The notes beneath the pieces were generated by a model. The model did not search any database and was not told where the DNA came from. It saw only the letters and a program-made list of their open reading frames with translations. Positions 33,150 to 42,289 of a DNA stretch of 64,000 nt are shown here, in pieces (position 1 is the first letter of the stretch; each line of letters starts with the position of its first letter). This DNA is from Spirochaeta thermophila DSM 6578. GTDB lineage: Bacteria; Spirochaetota; Spirochaetia; Winmispirales; Winmispiraceae. The stretch is from NCBI RefSeq assembly GCF_000184345.1, contig NC_017583.1, positions 2,418,001-2,482,000 of the forward strand, given 5' to 3'. The position numbers and the translations under genes were made by a program.

Positions 33150-34391
33150 CTACTCCCGGTACTCCTTGATCACCACCACCCCGTTGTGCCCTCCGAAACC
33201 GAAGGTCTCCGAGATGGCGGCCCGTATCCTCCCCTTCTTCCCCTCGTTGGGCACATAGTCCAAGTCGCACTCCGGATCCGGCTCCTCCTGGTTGATGGTG
33301 GGAGGGAAGAACTGATCCACGATGGCCATGGTGGAGAGGATGGCCTCGATCGCCCCAGCGGCGCCGATACAGTGGCCCGTCATGGACTTGGTCGACGAGA
33401 CTTTGAGCTTGTACGCATGCTCGCCAAAGGCCTGCTTGATCGCCCTGGTCTCGATGGGATCGTTGAGCGGGGTCGAGGTCCCGTGGGCATTCACGTAGTC
33501 GATATCCTCCGGTGAGAGCCCCGCATCCCCGAGTGCCCGCTGGATGGCCTTCACCGCCCCCCTCCCCTCGGGATGCGGCGCAGTGAGATGGTAGGCATCG
33601 CACGTCATGCCGTACCCTGCGAGCTCGGCATGGATCCGCGCACCGCGGGCCTTCGCGTGCTCCAGGCTCTCGAGGATGAGCACCCCGGCCCCCTCACCCA
33701 TCACGAACCCGTCACGATGCTTGTCGAAGGGCCTCGAGGCCTTCTTCGGGCTATCATTGTACTTCGTACTGAGGGCCTGGATCACGATGAACCCTGCAAT
33801 CCCGAGCGGCGTGATGGCCGCCTCGGTCCCCCCCACGATCACCACGTCCGCCTCGTCCTCACGGATGAGACGGAGGCCCTCCCCTATGGCGTCGGTACCG
33901 GAGGAGCAGGCCGTGGTGATCGTGTAGCACGGCCCCTGGGCGTTGAAGTACATCGCGATATTCCCGGGGGCGATGTTCCCGATGATCTTGGGGATGGTGA
34001 GAGGCGCCACCCGTGAAGGCCCCTTCTCGAAGAGCGTACGGAACGAGTCCTCGAGCGTCTCGAACCCCCCGATCCCGTTCCCGATCACCACCCCGAGCCG
34101 TTCAGGATCCACCCCACCGTCGGCAAGCCCTGCGTCCCTCATCGCCTCGATGGCCGAAGCCACGGCGAACTGGGAGAAGGGATCCATCTTCCGCGCCTCT
34201 TTCCCTATCACCGCCCGGGCATCGAAGTCCTTCACCTCAGCGGCGATCCTGCACGCGTACTCGGTCGTATCGAAGTGGGTGATCCTGTCGATCCCGCACT
34301 CGCCACGCTTCACCGCCTCCCACAACTGGGACACCGAGTGTCCGAGGGACGTCACCGCCCCCATCCCGGTGATGACCACGCGTTTCTTCAT
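33150..34391 (-). CDS. fabF: 3-oxoacyl-[acyl-carrier-protein] synthase II
   Basis: Condensing enzyme that extends acyl-ACP with malonyl-ACP. The 413-residue protein has the catalytic Cys in TTACSSGTDA and His in NAHGTSTPLND, and the Lys/His block STKSMTGHCIGAAGA. The C-terminal SETFGFGGHNGVVVIK is typical. The start at 34391 has GAAGGAGG before it; an ATG at 34406 lies before that site and is less likely. It is the last gene of fabD-fabG-fabF, 19 bases after fabG, with no acpP between. Confidence 0.97.
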   Translation of the reverse strand: MKKRVVITGMGAVTSLGHSVSQLWEAVKRGECGIDRITHFDTTEYACRIAAEVKDFDARAVIGKEARKMDPFSQFAVASAIEAMRDAGLADGGVDPERLGVVIGNGIGGFETLEDSFRTLFEKGPSRVAPLTIPKIIGNIAPGNIAMYFNAQGPCYTITTACSSGTDAIGEGLRLIREDEADVVIVGGTEAAITPLGIAGFIVIQALSTKYNDSPKKASRPFDKHRDGFVMGEGAGVLILESLEHAKARGARIHAELAGYGMTCDAYHLTAPHPEGRGAVKAIQRALGDAGLSPEDIDYVNAHGTSTPLNDPIETRAIKQAFGEHAYKLKVSSTKSMTGHCIGAAGAIEAILSTMAIVDQFFPPTINQEEPDPECDLDYVPNEGKKGRIRAAISETFGFGGHNGVVVIKEYRE

Positions 34392-34410
34392 CCGGTCCTC
34401 CTTCATGGTC

Positions 34411-35154
34411 TCACATCCCCATCCCGCCGTCCACGCCGATCACCTGGCCGGTCACATACGAGGCGAGATCCGAGGCGAGGAAGAGACAGATCTTCGCCAC
34501 TTCCTCGGGCTGCCCCAGCCGCCCCATGGGGATACGGGAGAGAAGGGCATCCTTCACCTTGTCCGGGAGCTTCTGGGTCATGGGGGTATCGATGAACCCG
34601 GGTGCGATGGCGTTCACCCGCACGTTGCGGCTCGCCACCTCCTGGGCCAGACTCTTGGTGAGGCCGAGGAGCCCCGCCTTGGAGGCGGAGTAGTTGCACT
34701 GTCCCGCATTCCCGTGCACACCCACGATGGAGGAGATGTTGATGATGGACCCCTCCCGCTGTCGGGCCATGGCATGGGCGATCCTCCGAGAGAAGAGGAA
34801 CGCGCTCGTGAGGTTCACCCTGAGCACGCTCTCCCAGTCATCGAACGACATGCGGAAGATGAGCCCGTCCCTGGTGATGCCGGCGTTGTTCACCAACACA
34901 TCGATCCCGCCGCTCTCGGCCAGGATCTCCCCCACCACCTTGTCCACCTGTTCCTCGTCGGCCACGTTGCACTGTTTGTAGGCCACCGTGGTCCCCCGTT
35001 CAGCGGCGAGGGACTGGAACTCCTCCATGTGCTCGCTGGGATTGAGGTCCACGAACCACACCGATGCCCCCTCCTGGAGAAAGAGGCGCACGATCCGGGC
35101 CCCGATACCCCTGGAGCCTCCGGTCACGAGAGCCTTCTTGTCCTTCAAAAGCAT
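34411..35154 (-). CDS. fabG: 3-oxoacyl-[acyl-carrier-protein] reductase
   Basis: NADPH-dependent reduction of 3-oxoacyl-ACP in fatty acid elongation. The 247-residue SDR has the cofactor motif TGGSRGIGARI, NNAGITRDGL, and the catalytic Ser-Tyr-Lys in INISSIVGVHGNAGQCNYSASKAG. It is 11 bases from fabD and 19 from fabF. Confidence 0.96.
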   Translation of the reverse strand: MLLKDKKALVTGGSRGIGARIVRLFLQEGASVWFVDLNPSEHMEEFQSLAAERGTTVAYKQCNVADEEQVDKVVGEILAESGGIDVLVNNAGITRDGLIFRMSFDDWESVLRVNLTSAFLFSRRIAHAMARQREGSIINISSIVGVHGNAGQCNYSASKAGLLGLTKSLAQEVASRNVRVNAIAPGFIDTPMTQKLPDKVKDALLSRIPMGRLGQPEEVAKICLFLASDLASYVTGQVIGVDGGMGM

Positions 35155-35165
35155 ACCACACTCCT

Positions 35166-36098
35166 TTATCCTGTGATTTTCTCTATCTGTTCACGGGTAC
35201 CCGCCGGAAGGCAGGGCACCTCCGCCGAGAGGGCCTTCCAGAGGCCGCAGAGCACCGTGCCCGGTCCTACCTCGAGGGCCCGCTGCACCCCTTCCTCGAG
35301 AAGGGCCTGCTCTTCCTCCGTCCACCGCACGGGGCTCGTGATCTGTGCGACCGCCATCCGCTTCGCCTCCTCGCCCGAGGTGAGCGGCCGCGCCGTGACG
35401 TTAGAATACACCTTTTTCACGGGATCTGCAAACGAGTACCCGGCGAGGAAGTCGGCAAACTCCTCCTGGGCCTCCTTGAGGAGCGGAGAGTGAAACGGCC
35501 CCGACACTCTGAGCCGCACCGCCCGACGTGCCCCTGCGGCCTTGCAGACCTCCTCGGCCTTTGCGAGCCCCTCTTCGGTCCCCGAAAGCACCACCTGTAC
35601 CGGACTGTTGTAGTTCGCGATGTACACATCGGGGACCCCCGCTCCCTCGAGCACCTCCTCCACCTTCCCCGGAGGGAGCCCCAGGATCGCGCTCATCCCG
35701 GTCTTTCCTCCCCGCTCATCCCAGGCCCGGGAGGCCCGCTCCATGCACTCCCCCCGCTTCACCACAATGGGAAACACCTGCTCCGGGGTGAGGATACCCG
35801 CCTCCACCAGGGCGGCATACTCCCCAAGGCTGAACCCCGCACACACCGAGGCCTCTATCCCCTTTTCCTTAAGATAGGCGGCCGCCGCCAGATTCACCAG
35901 CGTGACGGCGATCTGGGTGTTGTCAGTGCGCTTCAATTCCTCCTCCGAGCCCTCGAAGATGAGCCGGGTGAGGTCACGCCCCGTCACATCCTCCGCGAGG
36001 GCGAAGAGGTCTCTCACGTTCTGACTCGCCTCGTACAGATCCCTCCCCATACCGGAGTACTGGGCCCCCTGACCGGGGAAGAGAAAGGCATACGTCAT
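35166..36098 (-). CDS. fabD: Malonyl-CoA:ACP transacylase
   Basis: Loads malonyl groups onto acyl carrier protein. The 310-residue protein has FLFPGQGAQYSGMG at the N-terminus and the nucleophile serine in GFSLGEYAAL (the usual GHSLGE with His replaced by Phe, a known variant). The catalytic His is in RLRVSGPFHSPLL. The start at 36098 follows GGGAGGATGCC. It begins the fabDGF cluster and is divergent from oadG. Confidence 0.96.
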   Translation of the reverse strand: MTYAFLFPGQGAQYSGMGRDLYEASQNVRDLFALAEDVTGRDLTRLIFEGSEEELKRTDNTQIAVTLVNLAAAAYLKEKGIEASVCAGFSLGEYAALVEAGILTPEQVFPIVVKRGECMERASRAWDERGGKTGMSAILGLPPGKVEEVLEGAGVPDVYIANYNSPVQVVLSGTEEGLAKAEEVCKAAGARRAVRLRVSGPFHSPLLKEAQEEFADFLAGYSFADPVKKVYSNVTARPLTSGEEAKRMAVAQITSPVRWTEEEQALLEEGVQRALEVGPGTVLCGLWKALSAEVPCLPAGTREQIEKITG

Positions 36099-36169
36099 GG
36101 CATCCTCCCTTGCATCCACCATACCGTATTTCGTTTTATCGGTCAACGGCCGAATATCGTCCGCCCGCC

Positions 36170-36198
36170 TTGCACTCTTTTTTCCGTATCTTTATACT
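36170..36198 (+). promoter_or_regulatory. Promoter of oadGAB
   Basis: TTGCAC (36170-36175), a 17-base spacer and TATACT (36193-36198). The transcript would start near 36205, leaving a leader with CAAGGAG before the ATG at 36230. Confidence 0.75.
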
Positions 36199-36229
36199 TC
36201 GTTCAAAACCCCAGCAACAAGGAGTGTCT

Positions 36230-36445
36230 ATGAATCATATCCTCGAACAGGGCCTCATCCTCATGGTCCTGGGTATGGGGGTGGTCTTCGCCTTCCTTTC
36301 ACTCCTGGTGATCATCATGAACCTCTCGTCGAAGATCATCCTCAGGTTCTTCCCCGAGAAGGAGGAACCGGTGCCGCAACAGGCGGACGCGTCCGCCGAG
36401 ATCGCCGCGGCCATCGCGGCCGTCACCTATCATACGCGACACTAA
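36230..36445 (+). CDS. oadG: Oxaloacetate decarboxylase gamma subunit
   Basis: Small membrane subunit that assembles the Na+-pumping oxaloacetate decarboxylase. The 71-residue protein has one membrane helix (LILMVLGMGVVFAFLSLLVIIM) followed by a charged cytoplasmic tail (FFPEKEEPVPQQAD) and ends YHTRH; a His-containing terminus is typical of gamma subunits that bind Zn. It directly precedes oadA. Confidence 0.88.
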   Translation: MNHILEQGLILMVLGMGVVFAFLSLLVIIMNLSSKIILRFFPEKEEPVPQQADASAEIAAAIAAVTYHTRH

Positions 36446-36469
36446 TACTTTTCAAAGAAAGGACATGCC

Positions 36470-38269
36470 ATGAAGAAACGAGTCCACTTCATGATCACCG
36501 CGTTCCGTGACGGGTTCCAGTCCGTGTACGGCGCGCGTGTGCTCACCAAAGACTTCCTCCCCGCTTTCGAGGCCGCGGTACAGGCCGGCCTCACCCACTT
36601 CGAGATAGGGGGAGGCGCTCGCTTCCAGTCCCTCTACTTCTACTGCAACGAGGACGCCTTCCAGATGATGAAGACCCTCCGCGAGGTCGCAGGCCCCGAT
36701 GTGGACCTCCAGACCCTCGCGAGGGGCGTGAACGTGGTGGGGCTCGATTCCCAGCCGCGCGATATCATCAAGCTCCACGCCAAGCTCTTCAAGAAGTACG
36801 GCGTGAGCACCATACGGAACTTCGATGCCCTCAACGACGTGAACAACCTCATCGACTCCGGAAGAGCCATCGCCGAAGCGGGGCTGCGGCACGAGGTGGT
36901 GGTCACCATGATGGAACTTCCCCCGGGATGCGAGGGCGCCCACACACCCGAGTTCTACATCGACACCCTCAGGCAGATCCTGGACGCAGGCATCCCCTTC
37001 GATTCCGTGTGTTTCAAGGACGCATCGGGCACCTCGGTGCCGAAGAAGGTCCATGAGACCATCAAGGGCGCGCGCAAACTCCTGGGCGACGACGTACACC
37101 TCGTGTTCCACTCCCACGAGACCGCAGGAGTGAGCATCGCCCAGTACATGGCGGCCCTCGAGGCGGGAGCCGACCAGATCGACCTCTCGCTCGCCCCGGT
37201 CTCCGGTGGCACCTGTCAGCCCGACGTGCTCACCATGTGGCACGCACTCCGGGGTACCGAGTTCGATCTGGGGATCGATCCCTACAAGATCATGGAGGTC
37301 GAAGAGGTCTTCAAGGAGTGCATGGCCGACTACTTCAAGCCGCCCGAGGCCCTCGCAGTGGAACCCCGGATTCCCTTCTCCCCCATGCCCGGTGGGGCCC
37401 TCACGGCCAACACCCAGATGCTCCGCGACAACGGCCTCATGGACAAGTACCCCGACATCATAAAGAACATGGAGGAAGTGGTCCGGAGGGGAGGGTTCGC
37501 CACCTCGGTGACACCAGTCTCCCAGTTCTACTTCCAGCAGGCCTTCAACAACACCCTCTTCGGGCCCTGGACGAAGATCGCCGAGGGCTACGGGAAGATG
37601 GTCCTCGGCTACTTCGGTAAGACCCCGGTACCGCCCGATCCCGAGATCGTGAAGATCGCCCAGGAACAGCTCGGCCTCGAACCCACCACCGACAAGGTGG
37701 TCGACATCAACGACCGGGACCCCAACAAGGGGATCGAGGCCGCCAAGAAGATGCTCCAGGAGGCGGGGCTGCCCGTCACCGAGGAGAACATCTTCATCGC
37801 CGCCACGTGTAAGGACAAGGGGGTCATGTTCCTCAAGGGCGAGGCCAAGGTGAACGTGAGGAAGATCGACCGGAGCAAGGAAGGAAAAGAGGAGAAGACC
37901 GCCTCGGGAGCCAAGGTCTATGCCGTGACACTCGGGGGAAAGAGCTACAAGGTGAAGGTCGACGGTTCCACGGCCGTGGTCAACGGCAGGACCTACACCG
38001 TAGAGGTGAAGGAGGCGGAGGACGCTCCGGCCTCCTCCGGCGCTCCCTCGGGTGAACGCGCTCAGGTCACCGCACCCCTCCCGGGCCTGGTGCTTCGGAT
38101 CCCCGTGCAGGAGGGGGATCATGTCGAGGACGGTCAGGAGATCATCGTCCTCGAGGCCATGAAGATGGAGAACCCCATCTACGCCCCCAAAACGGGCACC
38201 GTGGCCGCCATCCTGGTGAAACAGGGCGATCACGTCAAGGCCGGCGACGTCCTCGTAGAGATAGAGTAG
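36470..38269 (+). CDS. oadA: Oxaloacetate decarboxylase alpha subunit with biotinyl domain
   Basis: Transfers the carboxyl group from oxaloacetate to biotin. The 599-residue protein has a carboxyltransferase TIM barrel at the N-terminus (FMITAFRDGFQSVYGAR, FKDASG, HSHETAGVS, DLSLAPVSGGTCQPD), a conserved linker domain, and a C-terminal biotinyl-lipoyl domain with EAMKMENP; the biotinylated residue is Lys565. A pyruvate carboxylase subunit B is the usual alternative, but adjacent oadG and oadB settle the assignment. Confidence 0.96.
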   Translation: MKKRVHFMITAFRDGFQSVYGARVLTKDFLPAFEAAVQAGLTHFEIGGGARFQSLYFYCNEDAFQMMKTLREVAGPDVDLQTLARGVNVVGLDSQPRDIIKLHAKLFKKYGVSTIRNFDALNDVNNLIDSGRAIAEAGLRHEVVVTMMELPPGCEGAHTPEFYIDTLRQILDAGIPFDSVCFKDASGTSVPKKVHETIKGARKLLGDDVHLVFHSHETAGVSIAQYMAALEAGADQIDLSLAPVSGGTCQPDVLTMWHALRGTEFDLGIDPYKIMEVEEVFKECMADYFKPPEALAVEPRIPFSPMPGGALTANTQMLRDNGLMDKYPDIIKNMEEVVRRGGFATSVTPVSQFYFQQAFNNTLFGPWTKIAEGYGKMVLGYFGKTPVPPDPEIVKIAQEQLGLEPTTDKVVDINDRDPNKGIEAAKKMLQEAGLPVTEENIFIAATCKDKGVMFLKGEAKVNVRKIDRSKEGKEEKTASGAKVYAVTLGGKSYKVKVDGSTAVVNGRTYTVEVKEAEDAPASSGAPSGERAQVTAPLPGLVLRIPVQEGDHVEDGQEIIVLEAMKMENPIYAPKTGTVAAILVKQGDHVKAGDVLVEIE

Positions 38270-38278
38270 GAGGCCGCC

Positions 38279-39505
38279 ATGTCATTGTGGGATGGACTCA
38301 AAGAACTGTGGATGACCACCGGTCTCTACGGATTCCTCCAGCCGGGCGGCTGGGGGAACTTCCTCATGATCCTCGTGGGGCTCGTCCTCCTCTACCTCGC
38401 GATAAAGAAGGAGTTCGAACCCCTCCTCCTGGTGCCCATCGGGTTCGGCGCCATCCTGGCGAACATCCCGTTCGCCGAGATCGCGGCCCACACCGAGCTC
38501 CACGGAGTGATCGGTGAAGGGTTCATGCGCCTCGAAGAGGTGAAGACCGGGCTCATCGGCTTCTTCTACGACGCGGGTGTCACGAGCGGGGTCTTCCCCC
38601 TCATCATCTTCATGGGGGTGGGGGCCATGACCGACTTCGGGCCGCTCCTCGCCAATCCCCGCACCCTGCTCCTGGGCGCCGCGGCCCAGTTCGGGATCTT
38701 CGGGGCCCTCCTCGGTGCCCTCGTGCTCGGCAAGTTCGTGCCGGGTATCAACTTCGACCTCTATGCCGCGGGCGCCATCGGCATCATCGGAGGGGCCGAC
38801 GGGCCCACCTCCATCTACGTGGCTTCCCGGCTCAAGCCCGAACTCCTCGGAGCCGTGGCCGTGGCGGCCTACTCCTACATGGCCCTCGTGCCCATCATCC
38901 AGCCGCCCGTCATGAAGCTCCTCACCACCAAGGAGGAGCGCCGCATCAAGATGGAGCAGCTCCGCCACGTCACCAAGACCGAGCGCATCGTCTTCCCGCT
39001 CGCCACGCTGGGCCTGTGCATCCTCCTCCTGCCCAGTGCCACCCCGCTCCTCGGCGCCCTCATGTTCGGCAACCTCGCACGTGAGTGCGGAGTGGTGAAT
39101 CGGCTCTGGGACACCATGCAGAACGCCCTCATCAACATCGTCACCATCATGCTGGGCCTCGCCGTGGGTTCGAAGATGGAGGCCGACAAGTTCCTCAACC
39201 TCGAGACCCTGGGCGTGCTCGTCCTGGGTGCATTGGCCTTCTCGCTCGGCACCGCGGCCGGCGTGCTCCTGGCCAAGCTCATGAACGTCCTCTCAAAGAA
39301 GCACCCCGTCAACCCCCTCATCGGGGCTGCCGGGGTCTCCGCCGTGCCCATGGCGGCCCGCGTGGCCAACAGGGTGGGCCAGCAGGAGAACCCGCACAAC
39401 TTCCTCCTCATGCACGCCATGGGGCCGAACGTGGCAGGGGTGATAGGCTCCGCCGTGGCGGCCGGCGTGCTCCTCGCCGTCATCCCGGTGATGGCCGGCG
39501 GCTGA
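38279..39505 (+). CDS. oadB: Oxaloacetate decarboxylase beta subunit (Na+ pump)
   Basis: Membrane subunit that decarboxylates carboxybiotin and exports Na+. The 408-residue protein is very hydrophobic with about nine or more helices. Family blocks visible are [37 protein letters not shown], and [20 protein letters not shown], the last near the second Na+-binding region, then [14 protein letters not shown]. It lies 9 bases after oadA and is followed by a terminator. Confidence 0.96.
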   Translation: MSLWDGLKELWMTTGLYGFLQPGGWGNFLMILVGLVLLYLAIKKEFEPLLLVPIGFGAILANIPFAEIAAHTELHGVIGEGFMRLEEVKTGLIGFFYDAGVTSGVFPLIIFMGVGAMTDFGPLLANPRTLLLGAAAQFGIFGALLGALVLGKFVPGINFDLYAAGAIGIIGGADGPTSIYVASRLKPELLGAVAVAAYSYMALVPIIQPPVMKLLTTKEERRIKMEQLRHVTKTERIVFPLATLGLCILLLPSATPLLGALMFGNLARECGVVNRLWDTMQNALINIVTIMLGLAVGSKMEADKFLNLETLGVLVLGALAFSLGTAAGVLLAKLMNVLSKKHPVNPLIGAAGVSAVPMAARVANRVGQQENPHNFLLMHAMGPNVAGVIGSAVAAGVLLAVIPVMAGG

Positions 39506-39532
39506 TCCCCGCAGGACACAGACCACACGAGA

Positions 39533-39560
39533 AGAGGCCCGCGCTGCGGGCCTCTTTCTT
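39533..39560 (+). terminator. Terminator after oadGAB
   Basis: AGAGGCCCGC (39533-39542), a 3-base loop and GCGGGCCTCT (39546-39555), followed by TTCTT. A 10-bp stem. Confidence 0.75.
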
Positions 39561-39573
39561 CAGGCGCCCTCGC

Positions 39574-40023
39574 TCACCCCCCGGAGGCCTGCCGGCCCCC
39601 GTGGGAAGCCTTTCCCGAGAGATGCGCCTCAATGAAAGAGGAAAGCTCGTGGAAGAAGAGAGGAGAGACGTCGATGAAGGCGAAACCCGCCCGTTTCACC
39701 ACGTCGCCCTCGGGCTCGTGGCCCCAGACGAGGCGGGCGAAACAGTAGAGAGGCTCCTCCCTTCCCGGCAGGTGTATCTCGAGCCGCACCTTCCTCTTGC
39801 CGGTGAGGAGCTGATGGAACGCGTGTCTGTCGATGTAGATTACGTCCGCGAGCCCCACCCCGCCCAGGCTGACGTCCCGCGTCCGCACGTAGACGGGATG
39901 GTGCACAGCGGCGGGGTCGTCTTCCTTCCAGTGTGCGAGTTCGTATCCCACCTTCAACTCGGCAGGCACCCTGGGGAATCTCCGGCGTTCTCTCCCGTCG
40001 GCCACGCGCGCCTCCTCTGACAT
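39574..40023 (-). CDS. PilZ-domain cyclic-di-GMP-binding protein
   Basis: The 149-residue protein has the two c-di-GMP-binding motifs of PilZ: RxxxR in RRRFPRVP (residues 13-20) and DxSxxG in DVSLGG (50-55). It has no other domain, so it likely acts as a diffusible effector. It could respond to the EAL protein at 19.7 kb. Its promoter overlaps the T-run of the pckG terminator. Confidence 0.87.
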   Translation of the reverse strand: MSEEARVADGRERRRFPRVPAELKVGYELAHWKEDDPAAVHHPVYVRTRDVSLGGVGLADVIYIDRHAFHQLLTGKRKVRLEIHLPGREEPLYCFARLVWGHEPEGDVVKRAGFAFIDVSPLFFHELSSFIEAHLSGKASHGGRQASGG

Positions 40024-40039
40024 CCCCTTCCTACGTTCA

Positions 40040-40069
40040 AGTATACACCGAATACCACGGGAAGTGCAA
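40040..40069 (-). promoter_or_regulatory. Promoter of the PilZ gene
   Basis: TTGCAC (40069-40064), an 18-base spacer and TATACT (40045-40040). The -35 overlaps the run of T that ends the pckG terminator. AGGAAGGGG precedes the start codon. Confidence 0.7.
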
Positions 40070-40101
40070 AAAAAGAGAGGACGTCGCCCGGCGACGTCCT
40101 C
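40068..40101 (-). terminator. Intrinsic terminator of pckG
   Basis: AGGACGTCG (40078-40086) pairs with CGACGTCCT, and on the minus strand the stem is followed by CTCTTTTTTT. This ends the pckG transcript just before the PilZ promoter. Confidence 0.8.
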
Positions 40102-40121
40102 CTGCCTTCACGTGAAGGGAA

Positions 40122-42086
40122 TCAGCCCTGAGCGAGCTGCTCGGGCTTCACGACAGGACCGAACTTCTCCTTGAGGGCGAGAAGCGCCTTCTCCTGTTCG
40201 TCGTAGACCTCGAAGAGTCTCTTGGGGATACCCTGATCCTTGCCGTACGCCTCCCGCTGGAGGTTGATCCGGGCCAGGATGTTGTCGATGTAGAGGGAGA
40301 AGTGCATCTCGTAGAGCTCGTAGGGGTATTCCTTGTCGATTCTCTCCTTGAAGAGCTTCTTGAGGTCCTCGTACTTCGGGATATACCCTATGGGCGTCTC
40401 GATGGCCTCCACGTCCCCGTTGGCGAAGAGCTCGAGCCAACCGAGCCATACCTTCACGTCACGCTTCTCGCCGAGGAGGCCCTTGCCTTTGCCGCCCCTC
40501 GCCTCGTGGGTGAGGAAGTAGTTGAGCCCCGCGATGATCGGCCTTCCCTTCTCCGAGAACTTCTTGGAGTTGAAGAAGCGGAACTGGGCCTCCATGTAAT
40601 CGCCGAGGGGTCCGGGGATGAACGGCTCGTTGGCCCACGGCTGTCTCCGCACGCCGGTCACGCCGATCTCGGTGGCCGTGGCGGCCGAGACGATGGACGC
40701 GCCGATCACCACTCCCTCGTCGGGCGTGCGGGCGACCCAGATGGGGGGCATGGTGTCGCTGTCACGGCCGGAGTAGGTGATCACCTTGACGGGAACCCCG
40801 GAGGGATCCTCGGCGAGTTTCGTGTTGTGGTTCTCGATGGCCTCACAGAGGAGGGTCACGCGGGCATTGGGATGCGAAGGCGGAACGGGCTTCCCGTTCT
40901 CGTCGGTCTTCCCCTTCCACCACTCGCCCTGGAAGTTGCGGCCGCGCTCGGGAAGCTCCTCCCCGCACCCCGTCCAGAAGGGCTTCTTGTGCTCGTCGAT
41001 GAGCACGTTCGACCAGATCACCTCAGCCCCCTCATGCCGAAGGACCTTCATGAGGTGCGGATCACCTTCCCAGTTCACGTCCTCGACGATGCCGAAGATC
41101 CCCTTCTCGGGGTTCACCGCGCGGAGCGTCCCGTCCTTCTCGATCCACATCTGGGCGAGGTCGTCCCCGATGAACTCGTCGCCGGCCATGGCCGTGGTGG
41201 TCTTGCCGCAGCCGGAGGGCGCGGCACCCGCGAAGTAGGTCACCCTGCCGCCAGGCCCCTTCACCCCGGTGATAAACATGTGCTCGGAGAGCTCCTCCTC
41301 GACCTTGTAGTAGGTGGAGTAGTCCACCGCGAACCGGTGGTTGCCTTTCTTGAGGAGCAGGGTGTTCCCCGCATACGTACAGAACGTGGAGAAGGTCGTG
41401 AACCAGCTCCTGTCCATGAAGATGCGCGCATTGGGAACGTCCTCAGGCCTGTTGGGTCCCTGCGAGTGGACATTGGTGAAGAAGATCCCCTTCCGCGCCA
41501 CCTCTGCGTCGAACTGCTCGTAGCAGTTCCGGTAGAGGAGTTCCGCCGAGTGGAGAACGTAGGACGAGCTCGAGATCTCGATGGCCGGAATGGCGGCCTG
41601 TGCCCCAACCGGGCCCCTGTCGAAGAACCCGATCATCATGGTCATCCCCTTCATGATGCCCTTCATGTACTTCTGCACGTACTCGAGGGCCTCCTGTCGG
41701 GGGATGGAACGGGCGAGGGCGCTCGTCTTCTCACCCTCGTTCACGATGTAGAAGGTCTGCTTCACCAGACGCGCCTGGTCCTGGGGGAGATCGAAGTGCA
41801 CCGTGTGCCTCGGGAGGGCCAACGGCTCCTCCTCTCCCCATTCGAGCGACCACTTCCGGATGGTATCCACGTCCTCCTGGGAGCCGGTATCTATGAAGAC
41901 ATAGTCCGGCTCGCACATGGCGATCGCATTGGCGATCTTGAGGCGCGCTTCTTCGTTCTTTATCCTCTCGAGCTTCGCGAGGTTCTGGGCATCGAGGTTC
42001 TTCTTGAAGATCGCCTCCGCCTCGGAGAGGGTCTTCACCCCACCCACCTCGGAGAGGATATCGAGACCTTTCTTGAGCTCTAACAT
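40122..42086 (-). CDS. pckG: Phosphoenolpyruvate carboxykinase (GTP)
   Basis: Interconverts oxaloacetate plus GTP with PEP plus GDP and CO2. The 654-residue length is typical of the GTP-type enzyme rather than the ATP type (about 530). The kinase P-loop is APSGCGKTTTA, followed by metal-binding GDEFIGDDLAQMW. Other family blocks are ITYSGRDSDTMPPIWVA and RRQPWANEPFIP. The usual PEPCK-specific FPSACGKTN is altered to this variant P-loop. The start has AAGGAG 9 bases before it. It lies near oadGAB, which uses the same substrate. In strict anaerobes it may run towards oxaloacetate, which is inference. Confidence 0.95.
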   Translation of the reverse strand: MLELKKGLDILSEVGGVKTLSEAEAIFKKNLDAQNLAKLERIKNEEARLKIANAIAMCEPDYVFIDTGSQEDVDTIRKWSLEWGEEEPLALPRHTVHFDLPQDQARLVKQTFYIVNEGEKTSALARSIPRQEALEYVQKYMKGIMKGMTMMIGFFDRGPVGAQAAIPAIEISSSSYVLHSAELLYRNCYEQFDAEVARKGIFFTNVHSQGPNRPEDVPNARIFMDRSWFTTFSTFCTYAGNTLLLKKGNHRFAVDYSTYYKVEEELSEHMFITGVKGPGGRVTYFAGAAPSGCGKTTTAMAGDEFIGDDLAQMWIEKDGTLRAVNPEKGIFGIVEDVNWEGDPHLMKVLRHEGAEVIWSNVLIDEHKKPFWTGCGEELPERGRNFQGEWWKGKTDENGKPVPPSHPNARVTLLCEAIENHNTKLAEDPSGVPVKVITYSGRDSDTMPPIWVARTPDEGVVIGASIVSAATATEIGVTGVRRQPWANEPFIPGPLGDYMEAQFRFFNSKKFSEKGRPIIAGLNYFLTHEARGGKGKGLLGEKRDVKVWLGWLELFANGDVEAIETPIGYIPKYEDLKKLFKERIDKEYPYELYEMHFSLYIDNILARINLQREAYGKDQGIPKRLFEVYDEQEKALLALKEKFGPVVKPEQLAQG

Positions 42087-42125
42087 ATACGACGACTCCT
42101 TCCCTGGGTTTTCGGCCGAAGGGCC

Positions 42126-42160
42126 TTACTAAATAAACTAAAATTATCCAAAAGAGTCAA
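42126..42160 (-). promoter_or_regulatory. Candidate pckG promoter in an AT-rich patch
   Basis: On the minus strand TTGACT is followed 17 bases later by TTTATT, within a markedly AT-rich stretch (about 42125-42205) that stands out from the GC-rich surroundings. A second TTGCAT-like box lies further upstream. Confidence 0.5.
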
Positions 42161-42212
42161 TATACATGCAAAAACAGGGGGGAAGATGTATAAATATGCA
42201 ATTCCAGAGGGC

Positions 42213-42242
42213 ATGACACGAGGCCGCCGGATGCGTTATGCT
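42213..42242 (+). promoter_or_regulatory. Candidate promoter of metF
   Basis: ATGACA (42213-42218), an 18-base spacer and TATGCT (42237-42242). The ATG of metF is 47 bases further on. Confidence 0.5.
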
Positions 42243-42289
42243 AAGGAGCCCGATCGTGCCGACCATGGAGAGAGGAGCGGGATGCCGCT

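Noticed and set aside
36452-38233. A long minus-strand open frame opposite oadA
   Set aside because: Antisense shadow of a well-supported gene.
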